DNA of 42,106 bases from Brevibacillus parabrevis (GCF_003710905.1 NZ_RHHV01000026.1:1-42106); one strand, 5' to 3'; shown: positions 1-7,918, counted from the stretch's first letter. Program-made: numbers and translations. Notes: generated by a model not told the origin, from the letters alone.

Positions 1-16
1 CAGTTTTCAAAGAGCA
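1..16 (-). promoter_or_regulatory. rRNA-leader boxA-like antitermination motif
   Basis: Read on the minus strand the first 16 bases are TGCTCTTTGAAAACTG, the motif typical of Bacillus-group rRNA leaders and 16S-23S spacers. It lies about 13 nt downstream of the predicted start of the promoter at 36-64. I infer that a 16S rRNA gene starts just outside the window on the left, as in B. subtilis where rrnJ follows lysS. The rRNA itself is not visible. Confidence 0.65.
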
Positions 17-35
17 TTTTTGCAACAACTATTTC

Positions 36-64
36 ATCTTATCAGGTTGTCCAAGTCGTGTCAA
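36..64 (-). promoter_or_regulatory. Strong sigma-A promoter, probable rRNA operon proximal promoter
   Basis: On the minus strand there is a perfect -35 TTGACA (59-64), a 17-nt spacer and the -10 TAAGAT (36-41), predicting initiation near position 29. No protein gene follows inside the window, and the boxA-like motif comes next, so this is best read as the proximal promoter of an rRNA operon leaving the window to the left. Confidence 0.75.
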
Positions 65-99
65 CCACTTTTTTAAAGTTGTTTAACGGCGACTTCACT

Positions 100-129
100 A
101 ATCTACCACATACCTCGTAACAAAAGCAA
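100..129 (-). promoter_or_regulatory. Candidate middle tandem promoter of the rRNA operon
   Basis: On the minus strand TTGCTT (124-129), an 18-nt spacer and TAGATT (100-105). It is weaker than the proximal promoter but is arranged in tandem with it, which is the usual layout for Bacillus rRNA operons. Confidence 0.4.
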
Positions 130-185
130 GTACTTTTTTTGTTCAGGTCGTAATCGATTATGTAGGAAAAAGAAGAACATTGACT

Positions 186-214
186 ACTTTACCACTATAC
201 TTTTTTAAATGCAA
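186..214 (-). promoter_or_regulatory. Candidate distal tandem promoter of the rRNA operon
   Basis: On the minus strand TTGCAT (209-214), a 17-nt spacer and TAAAGT (186-191). It starts directly after the T-tract of the lysS terminator, so it would restart transcription toward the rRNA operon. Confidence 0.5.
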
Positions 215-216
215 GT

Positions 217-255
217 AAAAAATAAAAGCCGTTTGAACAAAATTCAAACGGCTTT
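217..255 (-). terminator. lysS intrinsic terminator
   Basis: A 13-bp stem with arms 225-237 and 243-255 (core AGCCGTTTGAA) and a 5-nt loop is followed on the minus strand by a T-rich tract (TTTATTTTTT). It lies about 20 nt after the lysS stop codon. Confidence 0.92.
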
Positions 256-275
256 GTACTACTCTCGATTCTCGA

Positions 276-1796
276 TTAATCACGCGCACGCATATGCGGG
301 AACAGCAATACATCGCGAATAGAAGGAGAATTGGTCAAAAGCATAACCAAACGGTCGATTCCGATACCCAAACCACCTGTTGGCGGCATGCCGTACTCCA
401 GCGCTTCGATGAAATCGTCATCCATTTCATGCGCTTCGTCGTTGCCTGCCGCTTTTTCCAGAAGCTGAGCTTCAAAACGCTCGCGCTGATCGATCGGATC
501 ATTCAACTCTGTAAACGCATTGGCATGCTCACGCGCGACGATAAACAGCTCAAAACGGTCTGTAAAGCGAGGGTCCTCATCGTTCTTTTTCGCCAATGGG
601 GAAATCGCTACAGGGTGACCATACACAAACGTAGGCTGAATTAGCGTATGCTCCAGCTTCTGCTCGAAGAACTCATTCACAACGTGTCCAAAAGTATGAT
701 GCGGCTCGACAGCTACTCCGTGCTCTTTTGCCAGTGCACGCGCTTCGTCGTCGCTCATTTCCTTCCAGAAATCTACGCCGAGATTTTCCTTGATCAGATC
801 AACCATGTGCACACGGCGCCATTTTGGCGTCAGATCAATCTCGTTGCCTTGGTATTCAATTTTGGTCGTGCCCAATACTTCTTGCGCAATGTGCGCGATC
901 AGCTCTTCTGTCAGGGTCATGATATCCTGGTAGTCGGCATACGCCTCGTACAATTCAATCATGGTGAACTCTGGGTTGTGTCGTGTAGAAATACCCTCGT
1001 TACGGTATACGCGGCCGATTTCATACACTTTTTCCAGTCCGCCCACGATCAGTCGTTTCAAATGCAACTCAATCGCAATACGCATGTACAACTGCATGTC
1101 CAACGCATTGTGGTGCGTAATGAACGGACGCGCAGAAGCACCGCCGGCAATCGCGTGAAGAGTTGGCGTCTCCACTTCCAGATAGCCAAGGCTGTCCAAA
1201 TAACGGCGCATGGAAGTCAAAATGCGGCTGCGCGTAATAAACGTATCGCGCACTTCCGGATTTACGATCAAGTCGACATAGCGCTTGCGGTAGCGCGTCT
1301 CGATATCTTTTAAACCATGGTATTTCTCAGGGAGTGGACGAAGCGACTTGGACAGGTACGTGAAATCTTTGGCTTTCACACTAAGCTCGCCTGTTTTTGT
1401 TTTGAAAACAACACCACGGATTCCGATCAAATCGCCAATATCGCTGATGTCGAACACTTTGTGCGCTTCATCGCCAATCGTGTCCTGGCGCACGTAGATT
1501 TGAATTTGGCCGGAACGGTCCAAAAGCTGGGCGAAGCTCGCCTTACCCATCGCGCGTTTTGCCATCAGGCGACCGGCGATTGTAACGACGTTTTCTTCGG
1601 CTTCCAGTTCTTCCTTGGTCTTGTCGCCAAATGCCTTCACAATATCAGCAGCGTGGTGGGTTTGCTCGAACTTTTTCCCAAATGGATCGAAGCCCCACTC
1701 GCGAATTTGATTCATTTTGTCGTGGCGCACTTGAAGAAGCTCGTGCAGCCCTTCCTGTTGCTGATCTTCCTGCTGTAGGTCTTGCTCGTTTGCCAT
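276..1796 (-). CDS. lysS: Lysyl-tRNA synthetase, class II
   Basis: Charges tRNA-Lys with lysine using ATP in the cytoplasm. The 506-aa length is normal for bacterial LysRS. An N-terminal helix is followed by an OB-fold anticodon-binding domain (about residues 65-150) and a class II catalytic core. Motif 2 is visible near residues 262-270 (GRVYRNEGIS) and motif 3 near the C-terminus (GLGIGIDRLVML). The ATG is preceded by AGAGGAG at good spacing. It is the last gene of the dusB-greA-lysS stretch, sits about 100 nt after greA and has its own strong terminator. The rRNA operon appears to start right behind it, as in B. subtilis. Identity is essentially certain. Confidence 0.98.
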   Translation of the reverse strand: MANEQDLQQEDQQQEGLHELLQVRHDKMNQIREWGFDPFGKKFEQTHHAADIVKAFGDKTKEELEAEENVVTIAGRLMAKRAMGKASFAQLLDRSGQIQIYVRQDTIGDEAHKVFDISDIGDLIGIRGVVFKTKTGELSVKAKDFTYLSKSLRPLPEKYHGLKDIETRYRKRYVDLIVNPEVRDTFITRSRILTSMRRYLDSLGYLEVETPTLHAIAGGASARPFITHHNALDMQLYMRIAIELHLKRLIVGGLEKVYEIGRVYRNEGISTRHNPEFTMIELYEAYADYQDIMTLTEELIAHIAQEVLGTTKIEYQGNEIDLTPKWRRVHMVDLIKENLGVDFWKEMSDDEARALAKEHGVAVEPHHTFGHVVNEFFEQKLEHTLIQPTFVYGHPVAISPLAKKNDEDPRFTDRFELFIVAREHANAFTELNDPIDQRERFEAQLLEKAAGNDEAHEMDDDFIEALEYGMPPTGGLGIGIDRLVMLLTNSPSIRDVLLFPHMRARD

Positions 1797-1862
1797 TTTT
1801 GTTCACTCCTCTAAAAAATGCCTGATTTAACAATATTGTACAGGGCACTAAAATAGTGATAC

Positions 1863-1886
1863 GGCGTACCTCACATAAGGTACGCC
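1863..1886 (-). terminator. Hairpin between greA and lysS (weak terminator or processing site)
   Basis: A perfect 8-bp stem (GGCGTACC / GGTACGCC, 8-nt loop) starts 14 nt after the greA stop codon. The following tract on the minus strand is only moderately T-rich, so termination would be partial and some transcripts could continue into lysS. Confidence 0.45.
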
Positions 1887-1899
1887 ATGGATAAACTGC

Positions 1900-2376
1900 T
1901 TACAGGTTAATATCGAGAATCTCGTACTGGATCACGCCTGCTGGTACGTTCACGTCTACCACAGCACCTTTGGATTTGCCCAAAAGCGCTTGACCTACAG
2001 GAGATTCGTTGGAAATCTTGTTGTTCATCGGGTCGGATTCAGCCGAACCTACAATCGTGTAGTCGACGATGTCGCCAAACTCCAGGTCTTTCAGCTTTAC
2101 TCTGGAACCTACGCTTACTACGCCTGTGTCCACGTCATCATTCGTGATGATCGTAGCCTTGCGCAGCATTTTTTCCAGCGTCAGAATGCGGCCCTCAATG
2201 AACGCCTGCTCATTCTTTGCTTCTTCGTATTCAGAGTTCTCACTGATATCTCCAAAGCTGATCGCTTCTTTAATCCTTGCTGCTACTTCTTTTCGTTTAA
2301 CCGTTTTCAAATCTTCAAGCTCTTGCTCCAGCTTTGTTAAACCTTCTGGTGTCAGGAAAACTTCTTTTTCAGACAT
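1900..2376 (-). CDS. greA: Transcription elongation factor GreA
   Basis: Rescues backtracked RNA polymerase by stimulating transcript cleavage in the secondary channel. The 158-aa protein has the usual GreA layout. The N-terminal coiled coil carries the acidic tip (GDISENSEYEEAKNEQ, about residues 43-58), and a C-terminal FKBP-like domain ends near GVIQYEILDINL. The ATG is preceded by a GGGGG ribosome-binding site. In B. subtilis greA is not in this operon, so its position between dusB and lysS is a local difference. It has its own upstream AT-rich region and follows the dusB terminator, so it is probably transcribed separately from dusB. Confidence 0.97.
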   Translation of the reverse strand: MSEKEVFLTPEGLTKLEQELEDLKTVKRKEVAARIKEAISFGDISENSEYEEAKNEQAFIEGRILTLEKMLRKATIITNDDVDTGVVSVGSRVKLKDLEFGDIVDYTIVGSAESDPMNNKISNESPVGQALLGKSKGAVVDVNVPAGVIQYEILDINL

Positions 2377-2434
2377 GGTTCAATTCCCCCGTTATTAAAA
2401 AATGATTCCATTTGTACTGGGTAAAGTACAAAGG

Positions 2435-2440
2435 ATTATA
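2435..2440 (-). promoter_or_regulatory. Candidate -10 box for greA
   Basis: A consensus TATAAT lies on the minus strand about 58 nt before the greA start. No good -35 hexamer is seen 16-18 nt upstream, so this is only a candidate. A 7-bp inverted repeat (TTGTACT / AGTACAA, 2412-2431) lies between it and the gene. Confidence 0.35.
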
Positions 2441-2498
2441 TGTAGTTGTTCTATACAATATACAGCAGAACACAACCAACTTTGAGGGTTCAAAGGTA

Positions 2499-2524
2499 AA
2501 GCTGCCAGAGTTGACTGGCAGCTT
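2499..2524 (-). terminator. Hairpin after dusB
   Basis: A perfect 10-bp stem (AAGCTGCCAG / CTGGCAGCTT) with a 6-nt loop lies about 70 nt after the dusB stop. The T-tract is short, so termination efficiency is uncertain. Confidence 0.6.
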
Positions 2525-2594
2525 GGCTCCCAATATTACGGAGTATTATAGGATATGAAGGAACCCTTGTCAATGTCTGGAATAAACAACCAGT

Positions 2595-3623
2595 TTAGTA
2601 ACTGACCGCCTCGTCACGAGTCGATTCCAAAGGCTCTTCAAGGTCTCCATCATAGTTCTCCACCCAGTCGACATAGTCAGTCAAAACCCGACGAAGCTCT
2701 TCTTCCGTCTCCACAGAGTTTACCAGGTTTTTCGTATGGGTCGAACCGCGCAGCCCCTTCAAATACCATGCTGCGTGTTTGCGCATTTCCAGCACACCTA
2801 CTCGCGGCCCCTTCAATGCAATCAAACGCTCCGCGTGCAACAAACAGATGTCGATTTTTTCACGCACGGACGGCTCCGCAACCAGTTCTCCTGTCGTCAG
2901 GTACTGGATGGTTCGGTACAGCATCCACGGATTGCCGAGTGCAGCGCGTCCGATCATGACGCCGTCGCAACCCGTCGTATCGAGCATGCGGCGAGCGTCC
3001 TCTGGTGTCGCCACATCACCGTTGCCGATAACCGGGATGGAAACAGCTTCCTTCACTCGTCCGATCCAGCTCCAGTCCGCCTGACCCTTGTACATTTGCA
3101 CGCGAGTCCGACCGTGGACGGCGATGGCTTTGCCGCCTGCACGCTCAACCGCCTTGGCGTTTTCCAGGACATACAAGTGCTCTTCATCCCAGCCCAGTCG
3201 CATTTTGACCGTAACCGGCTTTTCGACAGCATCGACAACAGCCGATACTACCTCGTAAATTTTGTCCGGGTCGAGCAACAGGCGAGCACCTGCATCACAG
3301 CTCGTGATTTTCGGAACAGGACACCCCATGTTGATGTCGATAATGTCTGCGTTCGTATGTTGATCTACATACTTCGCCGCTGGAACGAGCGTTTCCTTGT
3401 CACCGCCAAAAATCTGCAGGCTCAGCGGTTTCTCGCGTTCGTCGACATATAGCATGTCGATGGTCTTTTTATTGCCGTGCACGATGCCTTTGTCGCTGAC
3501 CATCTCCGCACAGACAAGCCCCGTCCCAAATTCTTTCGCAATCAAACGAAAAGCAGGGTTGCAAACACCTGCCATCGGGGCGAGAACCACGTTATTTTTC
3601 AGTTCAATATTTCCGATTTTCAT
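2595..3623 (-). CDS. dusB: tRNA-dihydrouridine synthase DusB
   Basis: FMN-dependent reduction of uridine to dihydrouridine in tRNA. The 342-aa TIM-barrel protein has typical Dus features: the start NNVVLAPMAGVCNPAFR, the catalytic-loop cysteine in DINMGCPVPKI, an FMN-phosphate region (IGNGDV and GVMIGRAALGNPW), and a helical C-terminal domain (about residues 245-342). The ATG has an excellent AAGGAGG site 9 nt upstream. It follows yazB by 70 nt, as in the B. subtilis folK-yazB-yacF(dusB) order. It is the last gene before the hairpin at 2499-2524. Confidence 0.96.
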   Translation of the reverse strand: MKIGNIELKNNVVLAPMAGVCNPAFRLIAKEFGTGLVCAEMVSDKGIVHGNKKTIDMLYVDEREKPLSLQIFGGDKETLVPAAKYVDQHTNADIIDINMGCPVPKITSCDAGARLLLDPDKIYEVVSAVVDAVEKPVTVKMRLGWDEEHLYVLENAKAVERAGGKAIAVHGRTRVQMYKGQADWSWIGRVKEAVSIPVIGNGDVATPEDARRMLDTTGCDGVMIGRAALGNPWMLYRTIQYLTTGELVAEPSVREKIDICLLHAERLIALKGPRVGVLEMRKHAAWYLKGLRGSTHTKNLVNSVETEEELRRVLTDYVDWVENYDGDLEEPLESTRDEAVSY

Positions 3624-3693
3624 CTATTTCGACCTCCTTATTCCCGATATGCGGGGTCTTGGAGAGGTGAGACTCATCCAAACTGCCTATCCT

Positions 3694-3900
3694 TTATTTT
3701 ATAGCACATAATTCTTCATAGTCGACCTGTAAAGTGCTGGCGATCTTGCGCAGTACAGGTTCTGTCGGCGTGCGAGTCCCCCGCTCCAGCGATCCGACGA
3801 ACGACAGCGACACTCCCAGCTTTTCCGAAAGGGACTGCTGTGTATACCCTTTTAACTTCCGAAAGGATCTGATCCGATTTCCCAGTTGATTGCTCCCCAC
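3694..3900 (-). CDS. yazB: Small XRE-family helix-turn-helix regulator (YazB-like)
   Basis: A 68-aa protein that is almost entirely one Cro/CI-type HTH domain. The recognition region is about residues 18-40 (TQQSLSEKLGVSLSFVGSLE) and is followed by the usual PTEPVLRKIASTLQV helices. No effector or dimerisation domain is attached. Initiation is at a GTG with AGGGGG upstream, 49 nt inside the end of folK in another frame, so the two are translationally close-coupled. The position between folK and dusB is that of B. subtilis yazB, whose target is not known to me. Deduced role: DNA binding; the regulated genes cannot be read from the sequence. Confidence 0.88.
   Translation of the reverse strand: MGSNQLGNRIRSFRKLKGYTQQSLSEKLGVSLSFVGSLERGTRTPTEPVLRKIASTLQVDYEELCAIK
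3698..3703 (-). promoter_or_regulatory. Candidate extended -10 promoter for dusB
   Basis: The extended -10 TGCTATAAA lies over the last codons of yazB on the minus strand and could give dusB an internal promoter. The -35 is poor. Confidence 0.3.
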
Positions 3901-4382
3901 TCTCGTACCCCCTTGTGATCTTCTGCCAATAAGGAAAGATAATGGTCAATGGTCTGGCTGTAACCAGGCAAAGCATCGCCCTCCCAAATGTCTCGCAACG
4001 GAACCAGCACAAAAGCGCGCTCGCTCAAACCAGGGTGCGGGATAACCAGATGCTCCAGCGACACACTGGAGGTGCCATACAAAAGGAGGTCAATATCAAT
4101 CGTACGCGGCCCCCAACGAATGGTTCGAACGCGACCCAGAACGCGCTCTACCGACAAAGCCGCATCCAATAGCTGCTCGGGAGAAAGGGCTGTCTCTATC
4201 GCCACAGCCATATTCAAAAACGCCTCTTGCTCGACGTAGCCGAACGGCTCTGTCTCATAAACGGCTGATGCGCGCAAAACCCGGATTCCCGGCTGCTCGT
4301 TCAGCTTCTGGATCGCCTGACGCAAATTTTCCGCACGATGGCCCTGGTTTGATCCAAGCCCCAGATACGCTACCACACTCAT
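3852..4382 (-). CDS. folK: 2-amino-4-hydroxy-6-hydroxymethyldihydropteridine pyrophosphokinase
   Basis: Transfers pyrophosphate from ATP to 6-hydroxymethyl-dihydropterin, the step before FolP in folate synthesis. The 176-aa protein starts with the family hallmark AYLGLGSNQG. It contains FLNMAVAIET, the RWGPRTIDIDLLLYG substrate/Mg signature (about residues 89-103) and the HPGLSERAFVLVPL motif. Its ATG overlaps the folB stop as ATGA, so translation is coupled. The C-terminal 16 codons overlap the start of yazB. Length and motifs are standard. Confidence 0.97.
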   Translation of the reverse strand: MSVVAYLGLGSNQGHRAENLRQAIQKLNEQPGIRVLRASAVYETEPFGYVEQEAFLNMAVAIETALSPEQLLDAALSVERVLGRVRTIRWGPRTIDIDLLLYGTSSVSLEHLVIPHPGLSERAFVLVPLRDIWEGDALPGYSQTIDHYLSLLAEDHKGVREWGAINWEIGSDPFGS

Positions 4383-4750
4383 GAAGCAAAATCCTCTCTT
4401 CTGCGCGTCATTTCAATGGCAACCGACTCATAGTGGCCGTTGATCGGAGGATTGGGCTTGGTCACCTTTACTTTGGCTTCTTGCAACGGAAAAGTCGTCA
4501 AAAGTTGCTCGGCAATTACAGCAGTCAGCTTTTCAACCAGATTGAACCGTTCGCCCTCGACAATTTTTTGCACACAAGTAAAAATATCGGCGTAATTGAC
4601 GGTATGCTGCAGATCATCGCTTGCCCCTGCCTGCGACAAGTCGACAAGAAGCTCCAAATCGACATAAAAACGCTGACCCAGCTCGGCTTCTGCGCCAAAG
4701 ACACCATGATAGCCATAAAACGACATGCCATTAAAATAAATTTTGTCCAT
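4379..4750 (-). CDS. folB: Dihydroneopterin aldolase
   Basis: Cleaves 7,8-dihydroneopterin to 6-hydroxymethyl-dihydropterin and glycolaldehyde. The 123-aa length is typical, and the conserved N-terminal SFYGYHGVFGAE and C-terminal KPNPPINGHYESVAIE signatures are present. The latter places the conserved Lys of the active site near residue 99. The start codon lies 2 nt after the folP stop, with a GGGGGG ribosome-binding site inside the last codons of folP. The stop overlaps the folK start. It is an internal gene of the folP-folB-folK unit. Confidence 0.97.
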   Translation of the reverse strand: MDKIYFNGMSFYGYHGVFGAEAELGQRFYVDLELLVDLSQAGASDDLQHTVNYADIFTCVQKIVEGERFNLVEKLTAVIAEQLLTTFPLQEAKVKVTKPNPPINGHYESVAIEMTRRREDFAS

Positions 4751-4752
4751 CG

Positions 4753-5940
4753 TTAAATGCCCCCCTTCATCATCGCATCCATCATCTTGGTGACCCGTTT
4801 CATCTCTTTTACATCGTGCACCCGAACCATATGGCAGCCTTTGGCTACGCCCAGGGCAACAGTCGCTGCCGTGCCCTCTACCCGTTCCTCTACTGGCAAG
4901 TCGAGGACATGTCCGATCATCCGCTTGCGCGAGGTCGCGAGCAGAACCGGATAACCGAGAGCAACCAGATCATCGAGTCTGCGCATGGTTTCAAGGTTTT
5001 GCTCGACCGTTTTGACAAAGCCGATCCCCGGATCGAGAATAATCTGTTCCTCACGCACACCCGCGCGCAAGGCAATCTGTACGGATTCTCGCATATCTCT
5101 GACATAATCGGAGAAAAAGTGCTGGTAGTCGGTGTCAGGGCGGTTGTGCATCAAAATGATTGGCACGCCGCTCTTCGCAGCTACTTCGGCCATGCGCGGA
5201 TCGCGCTTTGCTCCCCAAACGTCGTTGATGATATGCGCCCCAGCGTCCAGTGCGCGCTCCGCCACCGCCGCCTTGTATGTATCAATCGAAAGAGGAACCG
5301 ACAGCTCCTTTGTCAAAAGCCGAATGACAGGCAGCACCCGATCCAGCTCCTCAGCCTCATCTACAGGCATCGCTCCCGGGCGTGTCGATTCGCCGCCGAT
5401 GTCAATGACATCCGCTCCTGCCTCCACCATGGCGCGCGCCTGCGACAAAGCTTGCTCCACATCCACAAAACGGCCGCCGTCGGAAAAGGAGTCGGGCGTT
5501 ACATTCAAAATCCCCATCACCAATGTGCGCTCGCCAAGCGGAAGTGTGTACTGCCCGCAGTCCAGCTTTCGTCTGGCTCGAAGGCGAGACGGCAGCGCCA
5601 AAATCTCCCGTACCTCTGCCGCCACCGCGCCAGACTCGCCAGCGCTTTTTTCCAGTTGTTGCAGAGCCTGCTCCAACTGCTTGTGGCCCGCGAGCAAAAG
5701 CATCCGTTTTCGCTCAATCGTACCCGGTTGCCCAGACACAACCGCCTCGGCCCCGGTCGCGAGCATGTTCTGCCGCACTTGTTCGGCAAGCTCGCTGCTC
5801 ATGTTTTCCACATGGATCATCAAACCTGCTCGCCACTCAGCCAACTGTTCAGCCAAATGGCCAAAAACGCCCCGATCGGCAAGCTCCGCAATCATTTCGT
5901 CGACGGTTGCCGCATGGATTCGAAATGGACTGTACTTCAT
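4753..5940 (-). CDS. folP: Dihydropteroate synthase with extended N-terminal domain
   Basis: Condenses p-aminobenzoate with dihydropterin pyrophosphate and is the sulfonamide target. The catalytic TIM barrel occupies about residues 130-390, with signatures MGILNVTPDSFSDGGRF, GADVIDIGGESTRPGA and LLATSRKRMIG. At 395 aa it is about 110-120 residues longer than the usual 270-285. The extra N-terminal part (about residues 1-125) is helical, rich in Ala/Glu/Leu, and has no motif I recognise. An ATG with GGGAG/TAGG upstream begins the extension in the same frame, so it is probably real. I recall similarly long DHPS proteins in some Firmicutes. Neighbours are pabC upstream and folB downstream. Confidence 0.95.
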   Translation of the reverse strand: MKYSPFRIHAATVDEMIAELADRGVFGHLAEQLAEWRAGLMIHVENMSSELAEQVRQNMLATGAEAVVSGQPGTIERKRMLLLAGHKQLEQALQQLEKSAGESGAVAAEVREILALPSRLRARRKLDCGQYTLPLGERTLVMGILNVTPDSFSDGGRFVDVEQALSQARAMVEAGADVIDIGGESTRPGAMPVDEAEELDRVLPVIRLLTKELSVPLSIDTYKAAVAERALDAGAHIINDVWGAKRDPRMAEVAAKSGVPIILMHNRPDTDYQHFFSDYVRDMRESVQIALRAGVREEQIILDPGIGFVKTVEQNLETMRRLDDLVALGYPVLLATSRKRMIGHVLDLPVEERVEGTAATVALGVAKGCHMVRVHDVKEMKRVTKMMDAMMKGGI

Positions 5941-5992
5941 GGACCTACTCCCTTTTTCCGTCTTCGCATGTTGATTAGTAGCATACCATAAT

Positions 5993-6838
5993 TTACATGA
6001 AGGTCGCTACAGACTGACGGTAGGCGAGGTGCAGTTCGTTCGTGTATTTCCCGTAGACCGCTGGAACGAAAGTCCCGTCCACCTCCAGCACAGGCACGAT
6101 TTCCTGCACAGAGTTGGTCGTAAATACTTCATCCGCCGCAAGCAGGTCTTCCAGCCGATACCGTCCTTCTGCTGTCGGGATCGCCAATTGCTCGGCCAAG
6201 CGCAAAACATGGCGGCGAGTCACCCCATCGAGAATGCCCGTATCCAGAGAAGGGGTGAACAGATGCCCGTCCCTGACCCAGAAAAGATTGCTGACGATGC
6301 CTTCCGCGAGAAAACCGTCGTGCGTCAAAAACAGCCCTTCCGTATCCGTGCGCGCCCCCAGCTCCTGGCGAGCCAATGCGTTGTTGAGGTAGTTGTGCGA
6401 TTTAAACCGCTGGTGCCCCTCCGCCGTCTGGCGCGGCAATGCCAACGTCTGGAGACGCTTCGGCTTGGGCGGCACCTCAAGCGCGGCAACCGGCTTGGCA
6501 AATACAAACAAAGATGGGCGCTCGTAGCCGCCAGCTACCAAGCCTACCCCTTCCGGCCCCGCCGTGACGCTGAGACGTACATACGCGTCCCTCAGTCCGT
6601 TCGCTTCGACGGTTTGCCTGATGGCATCCGCCAGCTCTTCTTTTGACCAGACAAGCTTGATTTGCAACGCCAAAAGCCCGGAACTCAGCCGGGCAAAATG
6701 GTCGTCCCACAGAAACAGTTTGCCATCGTATACGCGCAACGTTTCAAACAGACCGATGCCATACAAAAAACCGTGATCCAAAATCGATACACTCGCCTCA
6801 TGAGCCGGACAAATTGTCCCGTTTGCATAAATGTGCAT
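5993..6838 (-). CDS. pabC: Aminodeoxychorismate lyase (PLP fold type IV)
   Basis: Converts 4-amino-4-deoxychorismate to p-aminobenzoate and pyruvate. The 281-aa protein has the class-IV aminotransferase layout: an N-terminal ILDHGFLYGIGLFET motif, the probable PLP lysine in RFKSHNYLNN (about residue 144), and EGIVSNLFWV plus the TGILDGVTRRHVL cofactor phosphate loop (about residues 203-215). The start has GGGAGAG upstream. It normally follows pabA directly in Bacillus. Here it is separated from pabA by phoX-tatA-tatC and begins 33 nt after tatC, so it may be read through from the Pho-type promoter. D-amino acid or branched-chain aminotransferase activity is the alternative for this fold, but the context argues for PabC. 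Confidence 0.93.
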   Translation of the reverse strand: MHIYANGTICPAHEASVSILDHGFLYGIGLFETLRVYDGKLFLWDDHFARLSSGLLALQIKLVWSKEELADAIRQTVEANGLRDAYVRLSVTAGPEGVGLVAGGYERPSLFVFAKPVAALEVPPKPKRLQTLALPRQTAEGHQRFKSHNYLNNALARQELGARTDTEGLFLTHDGFLAEGIVSNLFWVRDGHLFTPSLDTGILDGVTRRHVLRLAEQLAIPTAEGRYRLEDLLAADEVFTTNSVQEIVPVLEVDGTFVPAVYGKYTNELHLAYRQSVATFM

Positions 6839-6871
6839 CTGCGCACTCTCCCGATACTATTGTCGAGAGCA

Positions 6872-7606
6872 TCATACCATATTTTCCGGGGAGAGCGCAG
6901 ATTCGGAAGCACGCTTGCCATGAACAAAGCGCGAGATTGTGATCGAGATTTCGTACAAAACGATCAATGGAACAATCACCATAATATCGGACAAAAAGTC
7001 GGGCGGAGTAATCGTAATCGAAATGATCGCCAGCACCAGGTAGGCAGGCTTGCGCATTTTGGCCAATCGATGCGGATTCAAAATGCCCAGATGGCTCAAA
7101 AACAGCACGACCACAGGCAGCTCAAACAAAAGTCCAAACGGCAGGCACAAATTCAACATAAAGCTAAAGTAGTCATTTGCCGTAATCACCAGCTCAAAAT
7201 TCCCGTTTGACAGCCCCAGCACGAATTGATACATCATCGGAAACAAGACAAAGTAGGCAAAAGACAGCCCGAACAAGAACAACAGAAACAGCGCCGGGAT
7301 GTACATCAGCGCCACTTTTCTCTCCCGCTCCTCCAATGCCGGAACGACGAATCGCCACGTCTGATAGGCAGCCACAGGAATTGTGACAGCTACCGCGCCA
7401 ACCGCAGACAACTTTACATAGATTGACAAAATATCACCCGGGCCGAGGATAGCCAGTTTTTCGCCGGAATGATTCGACAACGCCAGGTAAATGTGATCGA
7501 CAAACAAAAAACAGATGATCATGCCGATGACCAGTGTCGCAGCCACGATCAGCAGTCTGCGGCGCAGATCACTCAGATGCTCCAAAACAGGCATCTCCTG
7601 ATTCAC
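6872..7606 (-). CDS. tatC: Sec-independent protein translocase TatC
   Basis: Polytopic core of the twin-arginine translocase, the docking site for RR signal peptides. The 244-aa protein has the conserved cytosolic N-terminus (LEHLSDLRRRLL), six predicted membrane spans, the first-periplasmic-loop region and the LPFGLLFELPVVVLFLSHLGI segment typical of TatC. The start has AAGGAGGAG upstream. It follows tatA after about 75 nt containing a hairpin, a usual way of making less TatC than TatA. The upstream phoX gene encodes an obvious RR substrate, so this is probably a substrate-dedicated TatAC pair like B. subtilis TatAd-TatCd with PhoD. Confidence 0.97.
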   Translation of the reverse strand: MNQEMPVLEHLSDLRRRLLIVAATLVIGMIICFLFVDHIYLALSNHSGEKLAILGPGDILSIYVKLSAVGAVAVTIPVAAYQTWRFVVPALEERERKVALMYIPALFLLFLFGLSFAYFVLFPMMYQFVLGLSNGNFELVITANDYFSFMLNLCLPFGLLFELPVVVLFLSHLGILNPHRLAKMRKPAYLVLAIISITITPPDFLSDIMVIVPLIVLYEISITISRFVHGKRASESALSPENMV

Positions 7607-7634
7607 AAGCTCTCCTCCTTACACGCTGCGCTGC

Positions 7635-7670
7635 AAAAAGGCAGTGCGCCAAATGAACGCACCGCCTTTT
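7635..7670 (-). terminator. Intra-operon hairpin between tatA and tatC
   Basis: Imperfect stem AAAAGGC-A-GTGCG / CGCAC-C-GCCTTTT with a loop of about 9-10 nt, followed on the minus strand by TTTTTGC. It is likely a partial terminator setting the TatA:TatC ratio. Confidence 0.6.
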
Positions 7671-7682
7671 CCCACGCCGGAA

Positions 7683-7898
7683 TTAGTTGCTTCGTTTTAC
7701 CGCTTCTTCTCCGACCGCGCCTTTGTCTTTGTCTTTGCCTTCATCGTCGTCCTTGGTCAAATCTCTGGCAGCCGTTTTAAACTCCGTCAGCGTACGACCA
7801 AAAGCGCGACCGATCTCCGGCAGCTTGCTCGGCCCGAAAACGATCAGTGCGATGATCAAAATCAAGATCAGTCCAGGAATCCCGATGCTCGATAGCAT
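7683..7898 (-). CDS. tatA: Sec-independent protein translocase TatA
   Basis: A 71-aa single-span pore component of the Tat system. The short N-terminus, membrane span (about residues 5-20), conserved FGPSKLPEIGRAFGRTL hinge and amphipathic helix are all visible, followed by a charged Asp/Lys-rich tail. Gram-positive TatA proteins like this usually serve the TatA and TatB roles together, and no tatB is present. The start has AAGGAG upstream and lies 20 nt after the phoX stop, so it is co-transcribed with its likely substrate. Confidence 0.96.
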   Translation of the reverse strand: MLSSIGIPGLILILIIALIVFGPSKLPEIGRAFGRTLTEFKTAARDLTKDDDEGKDKDKGAVGEEAVKRSN

Positions 7899-7918
7899 GG
7901 TGCGCTACACTCCTTGTC

